A stretch of DNA of 64,000 nt, taken from the NCBI GenBank assembly GCA_016703765.1, contig JADJBL010000017.1, positions 66,798 through 130,797 of the forward strand. The letters are read 5' to 3'. The stretch is from Saprospirales bacterium. GTDB taxonomy: Bacteria; Bacteroidota; Bacteroidia; Chitinophagales; Saprospiraceae. Position numbers and translations under genes: made by a program. The notes below the pieces were generated by a model. That model did no database searches and was not told the origin of the DNA. It saw only the letters and a program-made list of their open reading frames with translations. Numbering within the stretch: the first letter of the stretch is position 1; every line of letters starts with the position of its first letter. Positions 57,524 to 64,000 of the stretch are shown one piece after another.

Positions 57524-59385
57524 TCCAGGCGCTCGAACACCGAGTTGTTGCTTTTGTATTCGGGGATGAGCTCTTTCAGGAAAGCCGCGATGCGGGCATT
57601 GTCCTGCGTGACAAACAGGTCGATCAATTGGGCGGTTTTCTTTTCCACCTCCTCAAAGGGGTATTCCCTGACCTTGGCGATCAATATCTTCGGATTATGC
57701 GTCGGCAGCGTGGTCTCTGCGTTGTTGAGGATTTCTTCGAAAAGCTTTTCCCCAGGCCTCAGCCCGGTGAACACGATGGGAATGTCGCGCTCGGGTTCGA
57801 AACCCGACAGCCGGATCATCCGGTTGGCCAGGTCGAGGATCCGGATCGATTGACCCATGTCGAAAACATAGATCTCCCCTCCCTGGCCCATGGCCCCGGC
57901 TTCCATCACCAACTGGCACGCCTCGGGGATGGTCATGAAAAACCGCGTCATTTCCGGATGGGTAATCGTCACCGGGCCGCCGGCGGCGATCTGGCGTTTA
58001 AACAGGGGAATGACCGATCCGCTGGACCCGAGTACGTTTCCAAAACGGGTGGTGATAAAACGGGTCGATTGCCCGGTTTGCGACAGAAATCGGTCGAGCG
58101 ACTGCACATAGATTTCCGCCATTCTTTTGCTGGCGCCCATGATGCTGGAGGGATTCACGGCCTTGTCGGTGCTGACGAGCACGAATTTTTTCACCCCGTA
58201 TTCGAGGGCCAGATCGGCTACTACCCGGGTGCCTTTGACGTTGGTCAACAGCGCCTCCGAAGGGTTGTTTTCCATCATGGGCACGTGCTTATACGCCGCG
58301 GCATGGTAGACGAAATCGGGTCGGAAGACTTCAAACAACCTCCGCATCCGCTCGACATTGCGCACATCGCCCAGTACTACTTCAAAATCCTGGAAGCGAA
58401 AAAAACTGCCCAATTCGAGCTCCAGTTCGTGAAGGGGGGTTTCTCCCTGATCCAGTAAAACGAGTTTCCCCGGTTGAAAACGGATGATCTGCCGGGCTAT
58501 CTCGCTTCCGATCGATCCGGCAGCCCCGGTGATCAGGATGGTTTTTCCCTTGACCTGCCTGCCGATATTGGCTTCATCCAGGGTGATCGGCTCGCGCTCC
58601 AGCAGGTCCTCGATGCGCACCTCGCGGATCTGGCGGAAGCTGAGCTCTCCGTTGATCCATTTTTCCACCGGCGGCACGTGGAGCACCTTGATCCCATGTT
58701 GCAGGCACATTTCGACCACTTCTTCCCTCCGAACGGCCGGTATAGCCAGGGTGGAAAAGATCAAAATATCCGGCTGGGTGGTGACCAGCAGTCGGGGCAA
58801 TTTCGAACCGGGAAATATCTCCACGCCCAGCAGCCTTTTTTTGGAAAGCTGCAAATCGTCGTCGATGAAGGCGCTGACGCTGTAATTTCCGCCCAATTCG
58901 CGGTCCAGCACCTGTTTGACCATCACCCCGCCGCCGCCTGCGCCGTAGATGATGACCCGTTTTTTCTCCTGATTTCGGAAAGTCAGTTCCTGGTAAAACA
59001 CCTTGACAAAGGCCCGGTAGGCCGTCATCAGAAATATGCTGAGAAAAAATTCGATGATGAGAATGGAATACGGGAGAAAAAAGTGCCCGAACACCCAGTA
59101 TCCCAGCGGGTTGAGCGCCATGCCCATAGCAAGGGTCCCTCCGCCCAGGGCGATAAAGATCCGCTTGGCGTCCTCCAGTCCGGTGTGAAAAATAATGCCC
59201 GTGTAGGTTTTAAAGGTCAGAAAGCCGAGCAGCCGGATGGCGAGCAAGATCCAGCTCCCCACGTTGATAAAGTAATAGTCGATGCTTTTCCATTCGAAAT
59301 TGAAGCGGAGCAGGTGAGCCGCCAGGATCGCAAATAGTACGATGCCCAGGTCAATGAATAATATGCTCCAGCGCGACAGGTTCAA
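57520..59385 (-). CDS. Membrane nucleotide-sugar 4,6-dehydratase (CapD/PglF/WbpM type)
   Basis: The 621-residue protein has four N-terminal membrane segments (residues about 8-140). A CoA-binding-like Rossmann domain follows (VIIYGAGGGGVMVKQVLD). The SDR domain has TILITGAAGSIGSEIARQI, AAAYKHVPMMENNPSEA, and the atypical catalytic pattern VSTDKAVNPSSIMGASKRMAEIY, where Met replaces the usual Tyr as in PglF-type enzymes. It makes UDP-4-keto-6-deoxy sugars at the membrane for surface glycans. A glycosyltransferase lies 6 nt upstream. Confidence 0.92.
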   Translation of the reverse strand: MNLSRWSILFIDLGIVLFAILAAHLLRFNFEWKSIDYYFINVGSWILLAIRLLGFLTFKTYTGIIFHTGLEDAKRIFIALGGGTLAMGMALNPLGYWVFGHFFLPYSILIIEFFLSIFLMTAYRAFVKVFYQELTFRNQEKKRVIIYGAGGGGVMVKQVLDRELGGNYSVSAFIDDDLQLSKKRLLGVEIFPGSKLPRLLVTTQPDILIFSTLAIPAVRREEVVEMCLQHGIKVLHVPPVEKWINGELSFRQIREVRIEDLLEREPITLDEANIGRQVKGKTILITGAAGSIGSEIARQIIRFQPGKLVLLDQGETPLHELELELGSFFRFQDFEVVLGDVRNVERMRRLFEVFRPDFVYHAAAYKHVPMMENNPSEALLTNVKGTRVVADLALEYGVKKFVLVSTDKAVNPSSIMGASKRMAEIYVQSLDRFLSQTGQSTRFITTRFGNVLGSSGSVIPLFKRQIAAGGPVTITHPEMTRFFMTIPEACQLVMEAGAMGQGGEIYVFDMGQSIRILDLANRMIRLSGFEPERDIPIVFTGLRPGEKLFEEILNNAETTLPTHNPKILIAKVREYPFEEVEKKTAQLIDLFVTQDNARIAAFLKELIPEYKSNNSVFERLD

Positions 59386-59391
59386 CCCTTT

Positions 59392-60384
59392 CTATTTGAC
59401 AATGAAGGGTAAAGTTAACAAAAAGGCAGGGATCTCCGTGCAGCGAAAATGCCCTTCGGGGCAGGCCCTCTTTCCGTGAAGCCCGCAAGGCCTGCAGGAG
59501 AGGGTCAATGGAGTCTCCACAATCCGCGATTCATCCGAAAGGGGAGTGAAGCCGAAGGCTGGTATGGTGGAGCAAAAAATGGCCGTCACCGGAGCGTTTA
59601 CGGCCGAGGCCAGGTGCAGGGGGGCGGAGTCGTTTACGTAATTCATGAGCGCGCCTTCCATCCAGGCTGCGGATTCGAGGAGGCCCAGTTTTCCGGCCAT
59701 ATTCACCACCTTGGGGTGTTTGACCGCCTGGCTGATCTGCTCGCAGGCATCCCGGTCGGAAGGTCCTCCGAGCAAAACTACTTCCAGGTTGGCAGGCAGG
59801 AGATCGATCAACTCCACCCACCGCTCCGCAGGCCACTGCTTCGTAAACCACACGGAGGTGGGCGCCATGCAGATATAGGTCCCGGCCGGTGGAACCGATT
59901 TGCGGTCCTTGGCTTGAGGGTAAAGCCGGGGCTTTGCTTTTCCGCGGCCCGTCCACGGGGCGATCAGGGAAAGATTGCGGTCTACTTCGTGAACGGGATT
60001 TTCGGTCGTGCCGAACACATGGGGCATGCGGTGGGTAAAAGCAAAGGACAGGGGGTTTTTGTCGAATCCCGTCCGAAAACGGGCGCCGGAGAGTGCGGTC
60101 AATAAACCCGTTGCGGTAAATCGCTGGAGATTGACGACCAGATCGTATTTTTTCTTCCTGATCTTTCGCCACAGCCTGAACAAATCCTGGTATTTGCCGG
60201 CTTGTTTGTCCCAGACCAGCACTTCCCGGAGGAAGGGGTGCCCTTTGAGCAGGCCTTCGTTCCCTTTCCGCAGCAAAAAATCGATTTGGACCTCCGGAAA
60301 AACGGCGTGCAGGCGCTCGGCAACAGCCGTGGCCAGGATGACGTCGCCGATAAAGGAGGTCTGGAGGAGAAGGATTTTTTTCAT
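59392..60384 (-). CDS. Glycosyltransferase family 9 (heptosyltransferase-like)
   Basis: The 330-residue protein starts MKKILLLQTSFIGDVILATAVAERLHAVFPEVQIDFLLRKGNEGLLKGHP, the GT9 N-terminal pattern. The nucleotide-binding C-terminal half has ICMAPTSVWFTKQWPAERWVELIDLL and MNYVNDSAPLHLASAVNAPVTAIFCSTIPAFGFTPLS. It transfers heptose (or a related sugar) to LPS core in the inner leaflet. hldD at 39 kb would supply ADP-heptose. REP copy I lies 34 nt before its start codon. Confidence 0.9.
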   Translation of the reverse strand: MKKILLLQTSFIGDVILATAVAERLHAVFPEVQIDFLLRKGNEGLLKGHPFLREVLVWDKQAGKYQDLFRLWRKIRKKKYDLVVNLQRFTATGLLTALSGARFRTGFDKNPLSFAFTHRMPHVFGTTENPVHEVDRNLSLIAPWTGRGKAKPRLYPQAKDRKSVPPAGTYICMAPTSVWFTKQWPAERWVELIDLLPANLEVVLLGGPSDRDACEQISQAVKHPKVVNMAGKLGLLESAAWMEGALMNYVNDSAPLHLASAVNAPVTAIFCSTIPAFGFTPLSDESRIVETPLTLSCRPCGLHGKRACPEGHFRCTEIPAFLLTLPFIVK

Positions 60385-60417
60385 TAAGGGAAAGGAGTAG
60401 TAAAGCCTAAAGATACT

Positions 60418-60618
60418 GAGTGACCGGGTGACTGAGTCACCCGGTCACTCATAAAAACTAAAAAGGGCGTCAAACCGCCTATACAATTTACGATGGTACT
60501 ACACTTACGGAAACGGGGGAGCACGGCCAAAAGGCGTCAAACTGCCTTTAAAGTTTAGTCTGGTACTACATTTACGAATAAAAACGAGTGACCGGGTGAC
60601 TGAGTCACCCGGTCACTC
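60418..60618. repeat. REP-like palindromes I and J with a duplicated spacer segment
   Basis: I (60418-60450) and J (60586-60618) are perfect 33-bp palindromes, centres 168 bp apart. The spacer holds two related segments (GGCGTCAAACyGCC ... TGGTACTACAyTTACG) at 60466 and 60533, offset by 67 bp. Removing this offset gives 101 bp, the standard spacing. The stretch after the first segment (AAACGGGGGAGCACGGCC) may be a decayed palindrome. No ORF is present. Confidence 0.85.
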
Positions 60619-60641
60619 CTGGAGACTCTTGGAGGTGACAC

Positions 60642-60685
60642 AAAAAAAAGAGCGGCGTGGTGACTGAGTCACCCCGCCGCTCTTT
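60642..60685 (-). terminator. isc operon terminator with a REP core at its apex
   Basis: AGAGCGGCG pairs with CGCCGCTCT, and the loop region is GGTGAC-TGA-GTCACC, the centre of the REP palindrome. On the minus strand eight T follow. It lies 18 nt past the iscA stop. Confidence 0.88.
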
Positions 60686-60702
60686 CGACCCGAACGTTTA
60701 TC

Positions 60703-61029
60703 CTATACCGCAAAACTCTCCCCACACCCGCAAGTGCGGGCCGCATTGGGGTTGTTGAAAACAAAGCCCTTGCCGTTTAGGCCGCCCGAAAACTCCAGGG
60801 TGGTATTGCACAGGTACAAAAAACTGCGCAGGTCGGTAACGACCTTTACCCCGTTATCTTCGAAAACCTGGTCGTTGGGCCTGGATTCATTGTCGAAATC
60901 CATCTGATAGGACAATCCGGAGCAGCCCCCGCTCGTCACGGAGACGCGGATGAAAAAGTCATCACCGAGGTGCTCGGTTTGACGAATCTCGTCGATCTTG
61001 CGCTTTGCGCTTTCAGCTACGAATACCAT
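60703..61029 (-). CDS. iscA: Iron-sulfur assembly protein IscA/SufA type
   Basis: The 108-residue protein has the A-type pattern VSVTSGGCSGLSYQMDFDN, FLYLCNTTLEFSGGLNGKGFVFNNPNAARTCGCGESF. The three conserved Cys (GCSG and CGCG) bind iron or a cluster. It passes clusters to target proteins. It is last in iscS-iscU-iscA and ends at the REP-cored terminator. No IscR, HscA/B or ferredoxin is seen nearby. Confidence 0.94.
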   Translation of the reverse strand: MVFVAESAKRKIDEIRQTEHLGDDFFIRVSVTSGGCSGLSYQMDFDNESRPNDQVFEDNGVKVVTDLRSFLYLCNTTLEFSGGLNGKGFVFNNPNAARTCGCGESFAV

Positions 61030-61031
61030 TT

Positions 61032-61101
61032 TAGTGACTGGTGATTAGTGACTGGTGACTGGTGATCCATGACTAGTCACTAGTCACCAGTCACTAGTCA
61101 C
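61032..61101. repeat. Intergenic hairpin with TGACTGG heptamer arms
   Basis: AGTGACTGG / TGATTAG / TGACTGG / TGACTGG / TGATC is followed by a short loop and ATGACTAGTCACTAGTCACCAGTCACTAGTCAC. It fills the iscA-iscU gap inside an operon, so it may tune the iscA level or stability. It is the same family as 51727-51830. Confidence 0.85.
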
Positions 61102-61108
61102 AATATTA

Positions 61109-61531
61109 TTAATGTGTGCTCTTGGTCGTCGCTTCAATCGGTTCCATGATCCCGTTCTTCTCCCGGTAATCTTTGATGGCCGCTTTGATCGCGTCTTCCG
61201 CCAATACCGAACAGTGGATCTTCACGGGCGGCAGGGCCAGTTCCTCCACGATGTCCATGTTGTTGATCGTCAGGGCTTCTTCGATGGTTTTTCCCTTCAG
61301 CCATTCGGTGGCCAGGGAGGAAGAAGCGATGGCGGAACCGCAACCGAAGGTCTTGAACCGGGCATCCTGAATCTGGCCGGTGGCGTCGTCCACTTCGATC
61401 TGAAGGCGCATGACGTCGCCGCATTCGGGCGCGCCCACCAGTCCCGTGCCGACGTTCTTCTTGCTCTTGTCGAGCGTGCCGACGTTCTGCGGGTTCTTGA
61501 AGTGTTCCAGTACTTTATCTGAGTAAGCCAT
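61109..61531 (-). CDS. iscU: Iron-sulfur cluster scaffold IscU
   Basis: The 140-residue protein starts MAYSDKVLEHFKNPQNVG. The three cluster Cys are in GAPECGDVM, FKTFGCGSAIASSS and VKIHCSVLAEDAI. The Asp near the first Cys is also conserved. It assembles Fe-S clusters with sulfur from IscS, which lies 46 nt upstream. The HscA-recognition motif LPPVK is present even though hscA is not in the window. Confidence 0.95.
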   Translation of the reverse strand: MAYSDKVLEHFKNPQNVGTLDKSKKNVGTGLVGAPECGDVMRLQIEVDDATGQIQDARFKTFGCGSAIASSSLATEWLKGKTIEEALTINNMDIVEELALPPVKIHCSVLAEDAIKAAIKDYREKNGIMEPIEATTKSTH

Positions 61532-61577
61532 GATCTGATTATTTATTGAGTGACTATTAAAAACTTAATACCTTGAC

Positions 61578-62795
61578 CTAGTGCTGTTTCCAGCTCACAT
61601 TTTCCAAATCCACGCCCTCCTTGTACATTTCCCAGATGGGACTCAGGTCGCGCATGTGGTTGACGCCTTTGGACAGGGCCTGGATCGTAAAGTCGACGTC
61701 CTCGTCGGTGGTAAAGCGGCCGAGGCTGAATCGGATGGACGAATGCGCCAGGTCGTCTCCGAGGCCCAACGCAACCAGCACATAGGAAGGTTCCAGGGAT
61801 GCGGAGGTACAGGCAGAGCCCGACGACACCGCGATATGCTGGTTGAAGGTCATCATGAGGCCTTCGCCTTCCACGTGTTTGAAAGAAATATTGGTGACGT
61901 GGGGCATCCGGCTCTCGCGGTTGCCGTTCACGTAGGTCTCTTCGAGTTTGAGCAGGGAGCTTTCCAGCCTGTCGCGCAGCGCGCTCAGGCGCTGGGTATC
62001 CTGATCCATTTCCTTGAGGGCAATTTCAGCGGCCTTGCCGAACCCCACGATGGCCGGCACATTCAGGGTGCCGGAACGCATGCCGCGTTCGTGGCCGCCG
62101 CCGTCCATCTGGGCTGTGACTTTCACGCGGGGGTTCTTGCGGCTCACGTAAAGTGCGCCGACGCCTTTGGGGCCGTACATTTTATGAGAGGTAAAGGCCA
62201 TCAGGTGGACGCCCACTTCGCGGGGATCGACCGGAATTTTGCCCACGGCCTGCGTGGCGTCGCTGAATAGGAGCACGCCGTGTTTGGCGCAGATATCGCC
62301 GATCTCTTTCATCGGCTGGATCACGCCGGTCTCATTGTTGGCCCACATGATGGAGACCAGGATGGTGGTGGGCCGGATCGCATTTTCCAGTTCTTTCAGG
62401 TCGACCATCCCTTCGCGGTTGACCTGGAGGTAGGTCACCTCTCCGCCCATTTTTTCGATGCGGCCGCAGGTGTCGAGCACGGCCTTGTGCTCGGTTTTCG
62501 CCGTAATAATATGATTGCCCTTGCGGGAATACATTTCGAAGATCCCTTTGAGCGCGAGGTTGTCGCTTTCCGTGGCCCCGGAGGTGAAAATGATCTCCTT
62601 CGGGTCGGCATTGATGAGTTGGGCGACCTGCTCGCGGGCGTAATCAACGGCCTCTTCCGCTTTCCAGCCAAAGGGGTGACTGCGGCTTGCAGCGTTTCCC
62701 GGGTTCTCGTAAAACCAGGGCAACATGGCGTCCACGACGCGCGGGTCGGTAGGTGTAGTAGCGTTGTTATCCAGATAGATGAGGCGTTGGTTCAT
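61578..62795 (-). CDS. iscS: Cysteine desulfurase IscS
   Basis: The 405-residue aminotransferase-V protein starts [25 protein letters not shown]. The PLP-binding Lys is in [19 protein letters not shown]. The catalytic Cys is in [17 protein letters not shown]. It takes sulfur from cysteine and hands it to IscU. It leads the isc operon. A TATTTTTG box (62839-62846, minus) is a candidate -7 element. Confidence 0.96.
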   Translation of the reverse strand: MNQRLIYLDNNATTPTDPRVVDAMLPWFYENPGNAASRSHPFGWKAEEAVDYAREQVAQLINADPKEIIFTSGATESDNLALKGIFEMYSRKGNHIITAKTEHKAVLDTCGRIEKMGGEVTYLQVNREGMVDLKELENAIRPTTILVSIMWANNETGVIQPMKEIGDICAKHGVLLFSDATQAVGKIPVDPREVGVHLMAFTSHKMYGPKGVGALYVSRKNPRVKVTAQMDGGGHERGMRSGTLNVPAIVGFGKAAEIALKEMDQDTQRLSALRDRLESSLLKLEETYVNGNRESRMPHVTNISFKHVEGEGLMMTFNQHIAVSSGSACTSASLEPSYVLVALGLGDDLAHSSIRFSLGRFTTDEDVDFTIQALSKGVNHMRDLSPIWEMYKEGVDLENVSWKQH

Positions 62796-62911
62796 GTACT
62801 TTCAGGCTTTATTTAGAATTAATCTAATAAAAGATACACAAAAATAACACTTTCGGAAAATTTTGGTTCTTATGGTTCAAAATAAAACCGGGAAAGCCCA
62901 TAAAATAATTT

Positions 62912-62940
62912 AACCGCAAAGGCGCTAAGGGCGCAAAGAG
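62912..62940. repeat. Single-arm copy of the CCGCAAAGGCGCTAAGG repeat
   Basis: TTAACCGCAAAGGCGCTAAGG followed by GCGCAAAGAGAG matches the left arm of the hairpin at 45982-46060. The complementary arm is absent here. It lies between divergent iscS and the HTH gene. Confidence 0.65.
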
Positions 62941-63033
62941 AGATACCCATAGGGTGACTGGGATTCATGAAGTCAATTTTTATTACAAGTAAAAAATTAA
63001 ATGTAATCAAAATATTTTTATATTTGTATTCAA

Positions 63034-63504
63034 ATGAACCGGATGAAAAAGCAACACCTCGAATTGACGGCCCCCGATTTGGAATACCTGCGGGAGCTCC
63101 TTTCCAGAGAGCGCGTGCGACCGCTCGTTCAAAAACGGGCAAAGGCCCTGATGGAACTACACGACGGGAAAACCTATATCGAGGTCTCGCAGCAATTGGC
63201 CCTCAGCTACCCGACCGTTTTGAGCTGGGCGAAGAAATACCACGAACAAGGGCTTTCCTTTTTGACCGATAAGCCCCGGCCCGGCCGGCCCGTAGAAATC
63301 GACGAGGAACAGCAGGCCCGGATAACCGCCCTGGCCCGCAGCCAACCTCCGGAGGGACGCGCCCGCTGGAGCCTCCGCCTCCTGGCCGATAAAGCCGCCG
63401 AGCTCAAGATCTGCAAGCAACTCTCCCACAACCAGGTGGGCGTCATCCTCAAAAAAATGAACCACAGCCTCAGCGAGAAAGGCCCGCGGGCATCCAAATC
63501 ATAA
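63034..63504 (+). CDS. Orphan HTH protein, IS630-type transposase N-terminal half
   Basis: The 156-residue protein has two helix-turn-helix units: residues about 33-70 ([39 protein letters not shown]) and 90-150 ([29 protein letters not shown]...[14 protein letters not shown]). This matches the DNA-binding half of IS630/Tc1-like transposases. The DDE catalytic half is missing and no inverted ends are seen. It may be a remnant or a domesticated regulator. A TATATTTG box ends seven bases before the ATG, so it seems to have its own promoter. Confidence 0.75.
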   Translation: MNRMKKQHLELTAPDLEYLRELLSRERVRPLVQKRAKALMELHDGKTYIEVSQQLALSYPTVLSWAKKYHEQGLSFLTDKPRPGRPVEIDEEQQARITALARSQPPEGRARWSLRLLADKAAELKICKQLSHNQVGVILKKMNHSLSEKGPRASKS

Positions 63505-63520
63505 ATCCTTAAAACTTACT

Positions 63521-63775
63521 ATGAAAAGGCTTCACAAGCTGATAAAGAAAGTAGTCATCTTCCCCATACGCTTGTACCAATGGTTCCTATCGCCCTTGTT
63601 GGGCAAGAATTGCAGGTTCCACCCCACCTGTTCGCATTACATGGTGGAGGCCATCGAAGAATGGGGTATCCTGAAAGGAGGCTGGATGGGAATCAAAAGA
63701 ATCGGCAAATGCCATCCCTGGGGAGGGAGCGGGTTTGATCCGGTACCGAAGAAAGTTGAAAAGTTGAAAAGTTGA
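63521..63775 (+). CDS. yidD: Membrane protein insertion efficiency factor YidD
   Basis: The 84-residue protein has the YidD pattern [59 protein letters not shown], with the conserved Cys residues. It helps YidC-dependent insertion. The last six residues (VEKLKS) and the TGA stop come from the GTTGAAAA tandem array, so the C-terminus is repeat-derived. It starts 16 nt after the HTH gene. Confidence 0.94.
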   Translation: MKRLHKLIKKVVIFPIRLYQWFLSPLLGKNCRFHPTCSHYMVEAIEEWGILKGGWMGIKRIGKCHPWGGSGFDPVPKKVEKLKS

Positions 63776-63872
63776 AAAGTTGAAAAGTTGAAAAGTTGAA
63801 ATACTTCTTTTTGGCTTTGCCAAAAAGGGTTCATTAAACTTTAAGCTCTTCAACTTTTCAACTCTTCAACTA
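63763..63872. repeat. Intergenic hairpin with GTTGAAAA tandem arms
   Basis: GTTGAAAA is repeated five times, followed by an inner hairpin CTTTTTGGC-TTT-GCCAAAAAG and then TTAAACTTTAAGCTCTTCAACTTTTCAACTCTTCAAC. It lies between convergent yidD and a sigma factor, and both stop codons lie within or at its edge. It is the family of 40030-40126. Confidence 0.88.
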
Positions 63873-64000
63873 CTGAAGCTGCACTTGCTTCTCCTCCATC
63901 AACTTGCGGATATTGATCAGGGCATAGCGCATACGTCCCAGGGCGGTGTTGATGCTCACCCGGGTCAGTTTGGCGATTTCCTTGAAACTCATATCGGCAT
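63870..64000 (-). CDS. Sigma-70 family factor, C-terminal end only
   Basis: The frame to the right edge reads ADMSFKEIAKLTRVSINTALGRMRYALINIRKLMEEKQVQLQ and stops with TAG. SFKEIAKLTRVSINTALGRMRYALINIRK is the helix-turn-helix of sigma region 4, in the form typical of ECF-type or small Bacteroidota sigma factors. The start lies outside the window. Confidence 0.75.
   Translation of the reverse strand, partial: ADMSFKEIAKLTRVSINTALGRMRYALINIRKLMEEKQVQLQ

Overview
The window is chromosomal DNA of a Bacteroidota bacterium, most likely a gliding, Saprospiraceae-like marine or activated-sludge lineage (inference). The evidence is a SusC/SusD pair, four proteins with type IX secretion (T9SS) C-terminal signals, a fused LpxC-FabZ, TAnnTTTG-type promoters, and a DUF4348-like lipoprotein. 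There is no rRNA, prophage or CRISPR-Cas. GC is fairly high in genes and low between them.

Layout. 1-3.5 kb: a thiamin-type TonB receptor under a TPP riboswitch with an intrinsic terminator, then a NadR-like kinase. 3.5-8 kb: the GTPases era and der, then rfbC and rfbD (dTDP-rhamnose). 8-11.2 kb: a large T9SS type B surface protein and a damaged riboflavin synthase. 11.3-24.7 kb (minus strand): tRNA-Thr, Tyr, Gly and Thr, tuf, tRNA-Trp, secE, nusG, rplK, rplA, rplJ, rplL, rpoB, rpoC. 24.8-26.4 kb: rpsU, xerC/D-type recombinase, hpf. 26.4-33.7 kb: a TonB-like protein, SusD/SusC and a two-component system. 33.6-37.6 kb: lpxD, lpxC/fabZ, lpxA and an ABC ATPase. 37.7-46.6 kb: a divergent hemC-like gene, a lipoprotein, hldD, gcvP, a T9SS protein, fumC and a damaged superoxide dismutase. 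46.6-49.8 kb: two small ORFs, a candidate sRNA, an unknown helical protein and a double-OmpA protein. 49.9-60.4 kb: lepA, a T9SS redoxin protein, a REP-associated tyrosine transposase (RAYT), a T9SS metallocarboxypeptidase, a CapD-like sugar dehydratase and a family 9 glycosyltransferase. 60.7-64 kb: iscS-iscU-iscA, an orphan IS630-type HTH protein, yidD and the end of a sigma factor.

The most striking non-gene structure is a family of 33-bp palindromes (15-nt arm GAGTGACCGGGTGAC, loop TGA, complementary arm). They occur in clusters at 2.7-2.9, 54.1-54.3, 55.0-55.1 and 60.4-60.7 kb. Within clusters the centre-to-centre spacing is 99-101 bp, with unrelated AT-rich spacers of about 70 bp. A RAYT gene lies between two of the clusters, so this looks like a REP/RAYT system with unusually strict spacing. 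A second class of intergenic structure is long hairpins whose arms are built from 7- to 9-bp tandem oligomers. They fill many gene-to-gene gaps and often supply the stop codons of both flanking genes.

Five otherwise conserved genes are broken: ribE and sod by out-of-frame internal deletions, gcvP and the hemC-like gene by one extra base, and rplA by an in-frame TAG. So many broken core genes in 64 kb suggests consensus or assembly error for at least some of them, and this should be checked against reads before any biological reading.
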